Below are positions 32,497 through 40,754 of a stretch of DNA of 64,000 bases, piece by piece. Every line of letters starts with the position of its first letter. Positions within the stretch are counted from its first letter, which is position 1. The DNA is taken from contig CAZSBB010000007.1 of assembly GCA_964605235.1 (NCBI GenBank), positions 1-64,000 of the forward strand, given 5' to 3'. The position numbers and the translations under genes are program-made. The DNA is from CAZSBB01 sp964605235 (GTDB taxonomy: Bacteria; Planctomycetota; Phycisphaerae; Phycisphaerales; Phycisphaeraceae). Under the pieces are notes generated by a model. The model did not search any database. It had not been told where the DNA came from and worked only from the letters and a program-made list of their open reading frames with translations.

Positions 32497-33786
32497 CTTG
32501 GCAACCCCGACACCATTTGCCAGCACATGGCAGGTCGTGTCGGGGTTGTTGTTTTCCAAGGGGTTGCGCACATCATCGGGATTTGCTGGCGTCTGCTGAC
32601 TTGTCTGTGCAGACGCTGACTGCTGCGCCTTTTGCTGCGCTTTCTGCTGCGCCTGTGCGTCGGCCTTGCCGGCTCCGATTGCCCGCTGAAAATCGGCGTC
32701 CAGGTCGGCGCTCATCGCGTAGTGCTTGGCCGCCACCGCCGGTGAATTGCCGATCCAGCGGCAGACCGTCGCCAGGTCGTATTCGCGCATCAGTTCCGTT
32801 TCTCTGCTGGCGCGCAGGTTTTGCCAGAGACGCGGCCAAGGCTCTACTCCTGCCCGCCGGATGATTCGTTTGAATTGCGTGCCCAGGTTCTGGGCCGGGT
32901 CGCGGTAGCGCGTGACGACATGTTCCGCGCCCTCGGGTGCAGCGTCGAAAGCGTCCAGCAGCAGTTGCCGCAGGCGGGGGAACAGCGGGACCAGTCGGAC
33001 GGCGTGCCCGTCCATGTGAGCCGTCTTGGGCGAGCGTACCCGCAGCGTGCCCCGATCCCAGTCCACGTCGGCCCAAGTCAACGCCAAATGCTCCGATGGG
33101 CAGCGCAAACCACCATAGCGCGCCAAGCCGATCAGCAGTCGCCATTCCACATCGGGGCAGGCGTCCAGAATGGTTTCGATGGTCTCCAGCGTGACGAACC
33201 GTTTGCGACCTTCATTCTGCTGCGATCCACCTTTGACACCCTCGAAGGGATTGCCGTTGGTCAGTTTCCAACGCTGGGCTTTGCGCCAGATCGTCCGTGC
33301 CGCGATGACCCGCCGCGCCACTGTGGCGGCGCTCAAGCCTTCATGCTCCACCAGCCAACGCCGCCAAGCGTCGGCGTCCGCTTCGGTCACGTCGGTCAGT
33401 AAACGCCCCGCCGTGAAGTAGTCCAGCAGGTTTCGGGTTGTATGCCCGTAGAAAGTACGGGTAGCGGTTTTACCATGCAGGCCAGATCGCGTGATTCGCC
33501 CCAGGAAGTCGCCCAGTGTCGTGCGCGTCACGCCTACGCCGTGAGCCAACCCGACTGCTCGCAAACGCTCCAGCAACCATTCATCCGCCCCGGCAAGCCA
33601 CTGTGCTACCTCGGCGTCATGCACCCGGTTCAGTTGCTTGTCGGCGATGATCGCCTCCACCTTGGCGAGGACCGCGCCAGCGGCTTTGGCGTTCATGCGC
33701 CCCAGCCTGATTGAGCGCCGCTTGCCGTTGGGGGTCAGGGAGAAGTCGATTCGCCGGAGTCCCCGATATGTCACCAGTGATGCCAT
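32470..33786 (-). CDS. Tyrosine recombinase/integrase of the island
   Basis: Site-specific recombinase of 438 residues that inserts and excises the island at tRNA-Val. An N-terminal arm and core-binding domain (LGDFLGRITRSGLHGKTATRTF) precedes the catalytic domain. Candidate catalytic residues are Arg228 (RYGGLRCPSE), Lys254 (RSPKT), Arg325 in QNLRAS (usual HxLR has Gln/Asn here), Asn347 in WIGN (usual His) and Tyr356 (AKHYAM). The replacements are typical of planctomycetal integrases. A Gln/Ala-rich tract (QKAQQKAQQSASAQ) follows. The last residues WALQDSNL are encoded inside the tRNA gene, and the stop codon lies in the T-arm. In the circular form the frame would run on into the 56365-56547 segment instead. 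Confidence 0.92.
   Translation of the reverse strand: MASLVTYRGLRRIDFSLTPNGKRRSIRLGRMNAKAAGAVLAKVEAIIADKQLNRVHDAEVAQWLAGADEWLLERLRAVGLAHGVGVTRTTLGDFLGRITRSGLHGKTATRTFYGHTTRNLLDYFTAGRLLTDVTEADADAWRRWLVEHEGLSAATVARRVIAARTIWRKAQRWKLTNGNPFEGVKGGSQQNEGRKRFVTLETIETILDACPDVEWRLLIGLARYGGLRCPSEHLALTWADVDWDRGTLRVRSPKTAHMDGHAVRLVPLFPRLRQLLLDAFDAAPEGAEHVVTRYRDPAQNLGTQFKRIIRRAGVEPWPRLWQNLRASRETELMREYDLATVCRWIGNSPAVAAKHYAMSADLDADFQRAIGAGKADAQAQQKAQQKAQQSASAQTSQQTPANPDDVRNPLENNNPDTTCHVLANGVGVAKWALQDSNL
32481..32496. other. Left attachment site (attL core)
   Basis: AGTCCTGTAACGCCCA is the T-arm 3' half and acceptor stem of tRNA-Val and is repeated exactly at the right island end. The integrase reading frame crosses it. 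Confidence 0.92.
32502..32557 (+). terminator. Element-borne terminator-like hairpin just after tRNA-Val
   Basis: CAACCCCGACA (32502-32512) is perfectly complementary to TGTCGGGGTTG (32538-32548), with an inner TGCCA/TGGCA stem and a T-rich tail TTGTTTT. It lies inside the island, 6 bases from the tRNA end, and within the 3' coding part of the integrase gene. It would terminate tRNA transcription and limit read-through into antisense of the integrase. Confidence 0.7.
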
Positions 33787-33790
33787 AGGG

Positions 33791-34012
33791 CTATCCCTTC
33801 CGTTGCCGCGCATGCTTGGGCGCGGGTTTGATCGTAATGCTCAGTCCCAGATACGCCGCCAGTACTTCGGCAGTTTCGATGGATACGCCGCGCTCCCCGC
33901 GCACCAGTCGGGACAGCACGCTTTCGGCGATGCCTGTTTCTTGGGCGATCCGGTAGCGCGTCTGTTCGCTGGCAGCCAGGGCAGTTCGTAATGCGTCAAG
34001 GATTTGTGACAT
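33791..34012 (-). CDS. XRE-family helix-turn-helix regulator
   Basis: A 73-residue DNA-binding protein consisting almost entirely of an XRE/Cro-type HTH: ALRTALAASEQTRYRIAQETGIAESVLSRLVRGERGVSIETAEVLAAYLGL. It stops 4 bp before the integrase start, so the two are probably co-transcribed. The ATG at 34010-34012 is favoured; an ATG three codons upstream is possible. Inverted repeats upstream suggest autoregulation. Its likely role is control of integrase or island maintenance (inference). Confidence 0.85.
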   Translation of the reverse strand: MSQILDALRTALAASEQTRYRIAQETGIAESVLSRLVRGERGVSIETAEVLAAYLGLSITIKPAPKHARQRKG

Positions 34013-34033
34013 GCCTGGCATCCTACCGCCAAC

Positions 34034-34077
34034 CTTGCTAACAGGCAAGTATATTCTGTAGGTCAGTCGCGCTACAG
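34034..34077 (-). promoter_or_regulatory. Two operator-like inverted repeats upstream of the XRE gene
   Basis: CTTGC-6-GCAAG (34034-34049) and CTGTAG-10-CTACAG (34056-34077) flank the AT-rich TATATTCT stretch where the xre-int promoter should lie. The 143-bp gap between xre and the primase gene contains no gene. Confidence 0.45.
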
Positions 34078-34155
34078 TCAGGGCGCTTGCATCATCGACG
34101 GCAATCTGCCCCCGCACGCCTGCCCGTTGCAGGGGAGCCAACCGGATTGCCGGGA

Positions 34156-36807
34156 TCATGGCCGCACCTTCACCACGTCAGAGCAAAAGTCGGGTGATTG
34201 ATCGTCCGTACCGTCCGCATCGTCCGCAAGTGACGCTTGGGTGTCGTCAGGGGGGATTGAGTGCGGACGGTTGATCGCAGGTTCGGACAGTTGGTCAGCC
34301 TCGACCGTCCGCAACAGATCGCCGTTGCCGAGGTCCACGGGGGGTTCATCGGACGTTCGGACGGTCTGGACGGTTGAATCCACCTGTTTCCAAATACTCA
34401 GTCGCCGTGTCCGCTTCCTGCTGTTGTCGCGTTCGTGTTCCAGTTCAATGCCAATGGAGCGCAGGGCAGGGACAATCCGGTTGAGACGCCCCGAAATGCC
34501 GCGCGCCGTTTGGGGCCATTGCGCGGGTAGGCGCGGCTTGCCGTCGTCGCCCTTGGGTGTCAGCTCCGCCAGCAGTTCCGCTGACGTTCCCGACCATCGG
34601 CCGCACTGGTCGATCAGATTGCGGATAGCTCGCGCCACCGGATCGGCATCCACCACGTCGCCGGCAATCCTTTGACGTTGGCCCACGAACAGCGACAGCG
34701 CCTGCCCATCGGTCAGTTCAGGGCACGCGCGATCCAGCGCCGCCAGCACTTGGGCAAAGTCCGCCATCCGGGGCATGGCCTCCAGTTTCACGCCAGGCAG
34801 CGTCGCCAAGGTCCGCGCCACCGCCGACAACAATCCAGCCAACAGACGGGGACGGGCTGATTCATAGGCTGCCATCAGCGTGGCATCGGTCTGGCGGTTG
34901 TGGTCTGCAATTCGCTCCAGGTCCACCAACAGCAGGCGTTCGCCCAGGTCACCCTTGAGCGCGCCAGCATCAATGCTGGTCAGGATGATGCAGCGTTGAA
35001 AGGTCAGCACGGCTAAGCCGTCATCGGAGTACAGCTTGCGTTTCACCCAACCATCACCGGTTACTGCTCGGCAGAGCGCATCGCTCCACCACGGGACGAT
35101 CTGCGAGATGTTGTCCACCGCCACCACCCATGATCCAGCAGCCGCGATAACCCATTGCTCCATGTCGCGTGGTTCGGAGCGCAGTGGGGCGGGGGACGGA
35201 TCAATCAGCCCGACCAGCAGCCGCGCCGCCGTGGATTTGCCAGTGCCTTGCTCGCCGCCCAGCATCAACACCGGGTGCGGTATCGCGGGGAAGCACGCCG
35301 CCACCAGCCAGCCGACCAGCAGCGGCCAAGCGTCGTCGGACACGTTCAACAGCTTGCGCAGTTCCAGCAGCGCTGCCGGGTCGTCGAGTTCCGCAGGTTC
35401 CGGCAGGGCAGCAGTCAGGGCAGTTCGTCGAAACAGGATCGGCGCTTGTTCCACCAGTTCCCAACGGGATGGATGAATCACCAGCGCCCGCCCGCTGGTG
35501 TCGCCCAGGTCAAGAACCAGCGCTGCCGGCTCGGCAGTGCAGGGCGTGTTCGCGTCGGTCAATTGGGTAATGCGCAACGCCATCGGCTCCGGCGCACAAT
35601 CCATCGCCATGCCTTCCAGGGTCATCAGCGCGTCGGCCAGTGCCGTTGCCGTGGGCGTCCTGCCGACGGTTTCGCGGTAAGCCTTGGCGAGCGCCGCTCG
35701 CAGCGCGTCCCGACCACCGCGAAACAGCTTCGCCACTTTCGGCCCTTCATGCGCCACCGCAAAGGTATCGCCGGTATCCGTCACACCAAGCCGAAAGCGT
35801 TCAAGCGCCAGGTCCACCAGCGCGTCCGCTTGCGAACGCTTGGCCGGCTTGATCGGCTTGGCGTTTTTGTCGAGCGTCGCCAACAGGTCAGCGCCGGCGG
35901 CGCGGCAGGCATCCGGGGCTGCCAGGTTCAACCCATCTGCCAATCGTGCTTGCAGCCAGGCGCGCACGTCCTTGGTATCCGCCGGCGGCAGGGTCCACCG
36001 CACCGGCGTATTCCATCGGCTTGCAAGTTGTGCCGCGATGGCTTTCGCGCCGTCTCGCCCCGGCCACGCGCCGCTGTCCTTGCCGTCACGCTCACCAACT
36101 ACCAGGACGTCCCGGCCGTCCAGCAGGTCCGACAAGTCGGCAGCGCCGGCGCGGTTGCTCGGCCTGCCTACTGCTTTCAATCCCAAGGCGCAGCACGCGG
36201 CCACGTCGGATGCACCCTCCACGATCAGGACCGGGTCGGGCAGGTTGTGAAGGTTTTCAGGCAGAACGATGCCGCGCTTTGCGCCGGTCGATCCTGCAGG
36301 CGCTCCCTTGCGGCCATCTTCGGCGCGGAGACTGATACCCACCACCCGACTGTCGCCGCGATGCTCGGCGATCGCCCAGGCGCTGGCGGGGTAGTTGTCT
36401 GACCAGTCCGCACCGCCGGCGTGCATTGCTCGCAGGTCGGAAACCCCTGCCCAGCCAGGGGCCAGCTTCGCCCATGCATCAGCGGGAACGCCTGTAGCAC
36501 TCGCCAGGGCTTCCAGGTGTTGCGGGGTCATCTGTGCTCGCAGACGCGCCATCGTTGCCGACATACTGACGTTTGCACAGGTAGGCGGCTTGGGCTGAGG
36601 GCGCTTGGTCCGTTGGGGTATGCGGTCGTCGTCAAAGGCGTAGAGCGTGCCGCCCTCGCGATCTGTGCCCACCATGTGCATCCCGCTGGGCGTCTCGCCT
36701 CCGCACATGCACCGCAAAATATCCCCGGCAGGGGTCCAGGCGCACCATTTGGGCTTGCCGCACGCAGGGCAGGGTTTGGCCTTGGTTACTTCAGTCCAGC
36801 GGGTCAT
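34156..36807 (-). CDS. Primase-helicase fusion (zinc finger + Toprim + P-loop ATPase)
   Basis: An 883-residue protein probably involved in replication of the excised island. A Cys-rich N-terminal segment (PCPACGKPKWCAW, CMCGG; Cys13, 16, 22, 33, 35) resembles primase zinc fingers. A Toprim-like domain has PVLIVEGASDVAACCALG (Glu198) and DVLVVGERDGK. A P-loop ATPase domain has LGGEQGTGKSTAARLL (Lys524) and SWVVAVDNISQI, with a later LTSIDAGALKGDLGERLLLVDLERI region. The architecture matches primase/helicase proteins of phages and satellites. The start codon overlaps the upstream alpA-like stop (ATGA), so translation is coupled. It is a compact replication module, implying autonomous replication after excision (inference). 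Confidence 0.82.
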   Translation of the reverse strand: MTRWTEVTKAKPCPACGKPKWCAWTPAGDILRCMCGGETPSGMHMVGTDREGGTLYAFDDDRIPQRTKRPQPKPPTCANVSMSATMARLRAQMTPQHLEALASATGVPADAWAKLAPGWAGVSDLRAMHAGGADWSDNYPASAWAIAEHRGDSRVVGISLRAEDGRKGAPAGSTGAKRGIVLPENLHNLPDPVLIVEGASDVAACCALGLKAVGRPSNRAGAADLSDLLDGRDVLVVGERDGKDSGAWPGRDGAKAIAAQLASRWNTPVRWTLPPADTKDVRAWLQARLADGLNLAAPDACRAAGADLLATLDKNAKPIKPAKRSQADALVDLALERFRLGVTDTGDTFAVAHEGPKVAKLFRGGRDALRAALAKAYRETVGRTPTATALADALMTLEGMAMDCAPEPMALRITQLTDANTPCTAEPAALVLDLGDTSGRALVIHPSRWELVEQAPILFRRTALTAALPEPAELDDPAALLELRKLLNVSDDAWPLLVGWLVAACFPAIPHPVLMLGGEQGTGKSTAARLLVGLIDPSPAPLRSEPRDMEQWVIAAAGSWVVAVDNISQIVPWWSDALCRAVTGDGWVKRKLYSDDGLAVLTFQRCIILTSIDAGALKGDLGERLLLVDLERIADHNRQTDATLMAAYESARPRLLAGLLSAVARTLATLPGVKLEAMPRMADFAQVLAALDRACPELTDGQALSLFVGQRQRIAGDVVDADPVARAIRNLIDQCGRWSGTSAELLAELTPKGDDGKPRLPAQWPQTARGISGRLNRIVPALRSIGIELEHERDNSRKRTRRLSIWKQVDSTVQTVRTSDEPPVDLGNGDLLRTVEADQLSEPAINRPHSIPPDDTQASLADDADGTDDQSPDFCSDVVKVRP

Positions 36808-37076
36808 GGCTTGCCCCCCTTCATGCTGGCGACAGCGGGGCAGCCGGCGGCAATCCAGTCGTTCAACTCGGCAACGTCCCAGCGTCTCAGATGGCGCAGC
36901 TTGACGCCCCAGGGGGCTTGGCCGGCATCACACAGCCGCAGCCAAGCACGCACTGACATGCCGCAGCGGGCGGCAGCAGTCGGGGCGGGAATGAGACGGG
37001 GGTTAGCCGCGCAGGCGCTCGGGCGCGGCTCCGATCCGCCGATGACCTCGGCAGTGGGTGTGCAGTCTTGAGACAT
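36804..37076 (-). CDS. AlpA/excisionase-like helix-turn-helix protein
   Basis: A 90-residue protein whose C-terminal half (PTAAARCGMSVRAWLRLCDAGQAPWGVKLRHLRRWDVAELNDWIAAGCP) is a MerR/AlpA-type winged HTH as found in excisionases and island regulators. The N-terminal 30 residues are low complexity. GGAAAGG precedes the ATG. It overlaps the primase-helicase gene by 4 bp. It is probably the recombination directionality factor or a transcriptional activator of the island. Confidence 0.75.
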   Translation of the reverse strand: MSQDCTPTAEVIGGSEPRPSACAANPRLIPAPTAAARCGMSVRAWLRLCDAGQAPWGVKLRHLRRWDVAELNDWIAAGCPAVASMKGGKP

Positions 37077-37163
37077 CGCAGATCCTTTCCTGGGCGTTAT
37101 TACCCAATGCCAGGAATGGTCCGCGCGCGCCAGGAAGGATCAGGGCCTGTCAGTAGTGAGTGC

Positions 37164-37233
37164 AATTATTCCTGAGCGTAAGTCGTTAATTAAACGAATT
37201 TTATTGTCAAAAATGAATAAGTCGGGAATAATT
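37164..37233. promoter_or_regulatory. AT-rich palindromic region (promoter or replication origin candidate)
   Basis: A 9-base inverted repeat AATTATTCC (37164-37172)/GGAATAATT (37225-37233) encloses TCGTTAATTAAACGA and TTTTATTGTC, an unusually AT-rich stretch in a GC-rich region. It lies upstream of the alpA-primase operon. It may be the operon promoter with operator, or an origin recognised by the adjacent primase-helicase. Confidence 0.4.
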
Positions 37234-37245
37234 CGAGCAGTCCAT

Positions 37246-38607
37246 TCACGATTTTTTCCGTCGCTTGCTAACGCGGTTCAAGGTTCTTCGGACTTCTTTT
37301 TCATCCATGCCGATCTCTCGTGCAAACTCCACAATGGTGAGATGATGGCTCTGGTATGCCGCCTTCCAACGGGCGGCCAGCTCCGCATCAGCCGCTTTGT
37401 CCGTGTCGGTTGGTCTTCCCCTGCGATACGGTCGTCTTTTGCCACGCCGAGAACTGGTTTGACCCACCTGCAAACTGGCATCCGGACAGGCAATGACTGA
37501 ATCCATGTCGGTGATGTGGATGCCAGGATCAGGAGTTTGGTTCTGACTCGCAGGGGCTTGATCTGAAGATGTCGAAACCGGGGTTAGTGTGTGCAGTTGT
37601 TCTGTAGAGGCCCAGTCCGCCACACGGCTGTTTTGTAGACCACATGATGATGGTGCAGGCTGATTCACAATCAGGCCGTCTGTGCGCTCATTGGTCTTGA
37701 GCTGAACCCGCAGAAAACGCCAGGCACGTTTCACACAGTTCATCCAATCCCTGAGCGCTGCAGGATCATCCAGCACCGCTTCTGCTGTCCAGCGGGCTCC
37801 AACATCAAGCTTGCTTACATCGCCGTAGCGAGAGCCAAACAGGTCGCCCCCCGGGATATCTGAACCATCAAGCGTCCCCCGCAGCAGCAGTCCAAGCAGG
37901 ACGATAGCTTGCTGGATTTCAGGGCTTCCGGCGGGATCGGCAGCGCGCAGGCTCAACAACGCGGCCGTGGCTCGATATCCTGGCGACATCATGCTCAAGG
38001 TTGGTTTTTTGTGACACCAACTGCCATTGGCCAACTGGATCGAACGCCGGCCACCACGCCTCGCCGTCTTCGACTTGGCATTTTTCGGTGTGACGGCCCA
38101 AGCGGCCAGAGCCTCTTTCAGGCATTGGCGCGATGAATACTTCGTTTGCAGATGTTTGATACCCAGCCGGAATGATGCCGGGGTTTGCCGCAGATGGTTA
38201 TAAATCTTCGTCAGGACGCGGTCGTCGCTCAGCGTGTAGCTGATCGCCATGTGGTCGACTCCATTCGGTTGAAGACTGGCCATCCATGGCGCTATCTGTG
38301 CTTGCCGGCGCAAGTTGCCTTGAACTGGCATTGTATGGCATGAGCGACGGCAGAGCACGGTTGTCGCTGACACGAAACCACCTGCTCCGTCATCGACACT
38401 GGTTCTCAGGTTTACCACCAGAATCTGCCGCGCCACGGTCGCCATGGTGCTGAAGGGAGTTGCATCTTCACTCATCGCAATCGCTAATTGCTCGTAAGCC
38501 TCACCCATGTTTCGAACCGACCGGTGCCAGGACTGCTCACAGGCGGCTTCGAGTTGCCGAAAGGCTGGCTCCAGTTCGCCGAGATTCAGCGCCTCATCCC
38601 GGAGCAT
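37246..38607 (-). CDS. Hypothetical island protein with C-terminal HTH-like GRPTDTD segment
   Basis: A 453-residue protein with no recognised overall family. The C-terminal ~60 residues (RRPYRRGRPTDTDKAADAE, LTIVEFAREIGMDEKEVRRTL) look like a basic hinge plus helix-turn-helix, a combination I associate with planctomycete mobile elements. The N-terminal ~130 residues are helical with some Cys/His. The middle (ATAALLSLRAADPAGSPEIQQ, DIPGGDLFGSRYGDVSKLDVG) has no motif I can name. Base composition is low for the region (about 52% GC in one 60-base line counted by hand). No clear ribosome-binding site precedes the first ATG, so the start is uncertain. It may be a replication or packaging accessory protein; the function is unknown. 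Confidence 0.6.
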   Translation of the reverse strand: MLRDEALNLGELEPAFRQLEAACEQSWHRSVRNMGEAYEQLAIAMSEDATPFSTMATVARQILVVNLRTSVDDGAGGFVSATTVLCRRSCHTMPVQGNLRRQAQIAPWMASLQPNGVDHMAISYTLSDDRVLTKIYNHLRQTPASFRLGIKHLQTKYSSRQCLKEALAAWAVTPKNAKSKTARRGGRRSIQLANGSWCHKKPTLSMMSPGYRATAALLSLRAADPAGSPEIQQAIVLLGLLLRGTLDGSDIPGGDLFGSRYGDVSKLDVGARWTAEAVLDDPAALRDWMNCVKRAWRFLRVQLKTNERTDGLIVNQPAPSSCGLQNSRVADWASTEQLHTLTPVSTSSDQAPASQNQTPDPGIHITDMDSVIACPDASLQVGQTSSRRGKRRPYRRGRPTDTDKAADAELAARWKAAYQSHHLTIVEFAREIGMDEKEVRRTLNRVSKRRKKS

Positions 38608-38680
38608 CTGTTCGTGCGCCGCACTGCGATGGCGTCTGCGAGTGCCTCAGCGTCAGGCAACATATCTTGAGCCAGACGCC

Positions 38681-38980
38681 CTACCGCAGTCCCGCAACTC
38701 TGTCTCTAAAATCGCTGAGCGTTTCGGATCGCTCCAGGGCCTCCCGCGCCTTGTCGAAGTCTCGGCTCTCGAACGCTGTCGAGACCACACGGGTGATGAA
38801 GTCGAGCTCAGCTTCGACCTCTTCGAGCAGTATCTCGAAAGCCGACGACACGTTGGACGGATTGGGACCGGCGAGCATGTCGCAGGTGTAGAGGGTGCCG
38901 ACATGGCCGGCTATGGCGTTGATCAGGCCATCGAGCTGCTCCGGGAATTTGCCGAGGAAGTGGTTGGTAGTTCCATCGCC
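38681..38980 (-). pseudogene. Possible remnant or start-less small gene upstream of brxA
   Basis: A minus-strand frame open from 39073 to 38681 ends in a protein-like stretch: FPEQLDGLINAIAGHVG, LYTCDMLAGPNPSNVSS, AFEILLEEVEAELDFITRVV, RDFDKAREALERSETLSDF. The helical C-terminus looks coding. The only ATG (38876-38878) would remove the first half of this stretch, and upstream sequence is Pro/Ser/Gly-rich noise. It may be a decayed gene, one with a frameshift, or a 65-residue protein (38681-38878). The neighbouring 38980-39373 region should hold the BREX promoter; I see no other gene there. Confidence 0.35.
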
Positions 38981-39373
38981 CGGTGCTCGCGGTCCCGCAG
39001 TGCCTTGTGGGCCTGGTGATGGCCTAGGTATCGGCGCCGACGACGACAGCGAGGGACTTGATCCGGTGGAATGCTACTGGCTCAGCGTTTGGACAAACGG
39101 GGGCCGGAACCGAGAGACTTTTACGAGCAGGTATATCCGCCGTCCTACGAAAAAAGCTGGCCGGTCGCCCGATGCCCCGCCGCGTCCTTCCCCACCGCGT
39201 TGCTTCAGCCCACCCCCTCGTGGAGTGCGACCCCGCTCAGCAGTGGCCGAGTATGTTCGGCAACAGTTAGGTTGTCAAGTTTTCTCCAACTCGTGAATTT
39301 GACGCCCAGGCCGCCCCCCAGAGATACTCTATTATTCGCCGGCAAACTGGCCGGCCATATGGGTAGACTTCCG

Positions 39374-40204
39374 ATGAGCAGCGATCCCGTCAACACCGGC
39401 ATCATCATTTCCAACGCCCAGCAGGCCTTCGCTGCTGAGGATCGTGTCGGTTTGCACTTTGGTGGTAAGGGCACGCACTCAAGTCGTACCATAATGCTCG
39501 ACGAGTTGACGGGGCTTCTTCGGGCCGGCGGCGCCGATGCGGCACGTGCGGACTATCGCCGCCTGATCGTCGAGGATAACTGCCTCGGCAAACGCACCGC
39601 GGCGACCCGCCGACTCACTGACCAGAGGTTGTCAGAGCTTTATGCTCTTGATGGTCGGGTTCTTCTGTTCCGCGTCATGCGCCGGCTTTGGGCTGACGAC
39701 GAGCGCGGCCGGGCGCTACTGGCCCTGCTCATGGCGCTGGCTCGTGATCCTTTGCTCCGCTTCACCGCGATGCCCATCATGCGGTTGCGGCCGGGCGAGG
39801 AACTCGGACGCCAGGCGCTTACTGACGCGCTCAACCGAGGCACGGGCTCACGGTTCAACGAGGCCGTGCTCGACAAGGTGGTCCGCAACGCGTCATCATC
39901 CTGGACGCAGTCGGGCCATCTGCAGGGTCGGAGCCGCAAGAGTCGGTGTGCGGTCAGCCCCACGCCGGCCGCGGTCACGTTCGCCCTTGTGCTCGGCTAC
40001 GTGTTGGGGGCGCGAGGCGCCGTGCTGTTCGAGACGCTCTGGTCGAAGGTGCTGGACGCTGGAACCGAGGAAATGATCTGCCTGGCGATGGACGCTAAGC
40101 GCATCGGCTACCTTGACCTGAAAGTATCCGGCGGAGTCGTGGAGGTCTCGCTTTCCCGACTACTGACCGAAGAGGAAAGGCGGTTGATTCATGGGACGGA
40201 TTGA
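39374..40204 (+). CDS. brxA: BREX protein BrxA (DUF1819 family)
   Basis: First gene of the BREX operon; 277 residues from the ATG at 39374 (an ATG at 39359 is also possible, and neither has a strong ribosome-binding site). BrxA is a small DNA-binding component of BREX phage defence. The family pattern is visible: a conserved LGKRTAATRRLTDQRLSELYALD segment following LIVEDNC, and NASSSWTQSGHLQGRSRKSR in the second half, then the C-terminal MDAKRIGYLDLKVSGGVVEVSL. It overlaps brxB by 14 bp, indicating translational coupling. Identification relies on family motifs plus the full downstream brx gene order. Confidence 0.9.
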   Translation: MSSDPVNTGIIISNAQQAFAAEDRVGLHFGGKGTHSSRTIMLDELTGLLRAGGADAARADYRRLIVEDNCLGKRTAATRRLTDQRLSELYALDGRVLLFRVMRRLWADDERGRALLALLMALARDPLLRFTAMPIMRLRPGEELGRQALTDALNRGTGSRFNEAVLDKVVRNASSSWTQSGHLQGRSRKSRCAVSPTPAAVTFALVLGYVLGARGAVLFETLWSKVLDAGTEEMICLAMDAKRIGYLDLKVSGGVVEVSLSRLLTEEERRLIHGTD

Positions 40205-40754
40205 AGACCTGGCCGGTCGCTACCAGGGCCATATCTCCGCGCCGTGGCAGCGGAATCTCGCCGGTGCCCAGCGCACCATTTTCGTGGTCCACGATAAGAC
40301 CGACGAGCGGAAGGTCCGGGCCAAGTTGGGCCTCTTCGAGATTGCCACCAAGGCCGCCGGCCACGGGTGGAAGGTTATTGATCTCACCGGCACCTTCGCC
40401 CACTGGATGGCAGCGATGGACTATCGCGAGGCCTACTTCGAAGAACCCTCCGACCTGTCCCTGAAACTCCAGAGCGATTTTGTGCAGTACGCCGCGGCCG
40501 AACTGCGCAAGGTGCTGACCGCGGAGGATGTAGATGCCGACACGGTGGTGGCCGTGCATGGCGTGGCGTCCCTGTTTGGCTTTACGAAGGTGTCCCTGGT
40601 GCTCAAAGAGGTTGAGCACGACATCCGGGGGCGATTGGTGCTGTTCTTCCCCGGCGAGTTCGACAACAACAACTATCGTCTGCTCGATGCTCGCGACGGT
40701 TGGAACTACCTGGCCGTCCCGATTACGTTGCATAGTGGAGTACTGGAATCATGA
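40191..40754 (+). CDS. brxB: BREX protein BrxB (DUF1788 family)
   Basis: A 187-residue protein with the DUF1788 signature: RTIFVVHDKTDERKVRAKLG, then DLTGTFAHWMAAMDYREAYF and the C-terminal GRLVLFFPGEFDNNNYRLLD followed by DGWNYLAVPI. BrxB is required for BREX defence; its biochemical role is not established. It overlaps brxA upstream and brxC downstream (ATGA overlap), consistent with one polycistronic message. Confidence 0.93.
   Translation: MGRIEDLAGRYQGHISAPWQRNLAGAQRTIFVVHDKTDERKVRAKLGLFEIATKAAGHGWKVIDLTGTFAHWMAAMDYREAYFEEPSDLSLKLQSDFVQYAAAELRKVLTAEDVDADTVVAVHGVASLFGFTKVSLVLKEVEHDIRGRLVLFFPGEFDNNNYRLLDARDGWNYLAVPITLHSGVLES

Noticed and set aside
38507..39019. A plus-strand 170-codon frame upstream of brxA
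   Set aside because: The opposite strand over 38681-38980 has a more protein-like sequence, and the plus frame starts inside the neighbouring minus-strand gene.
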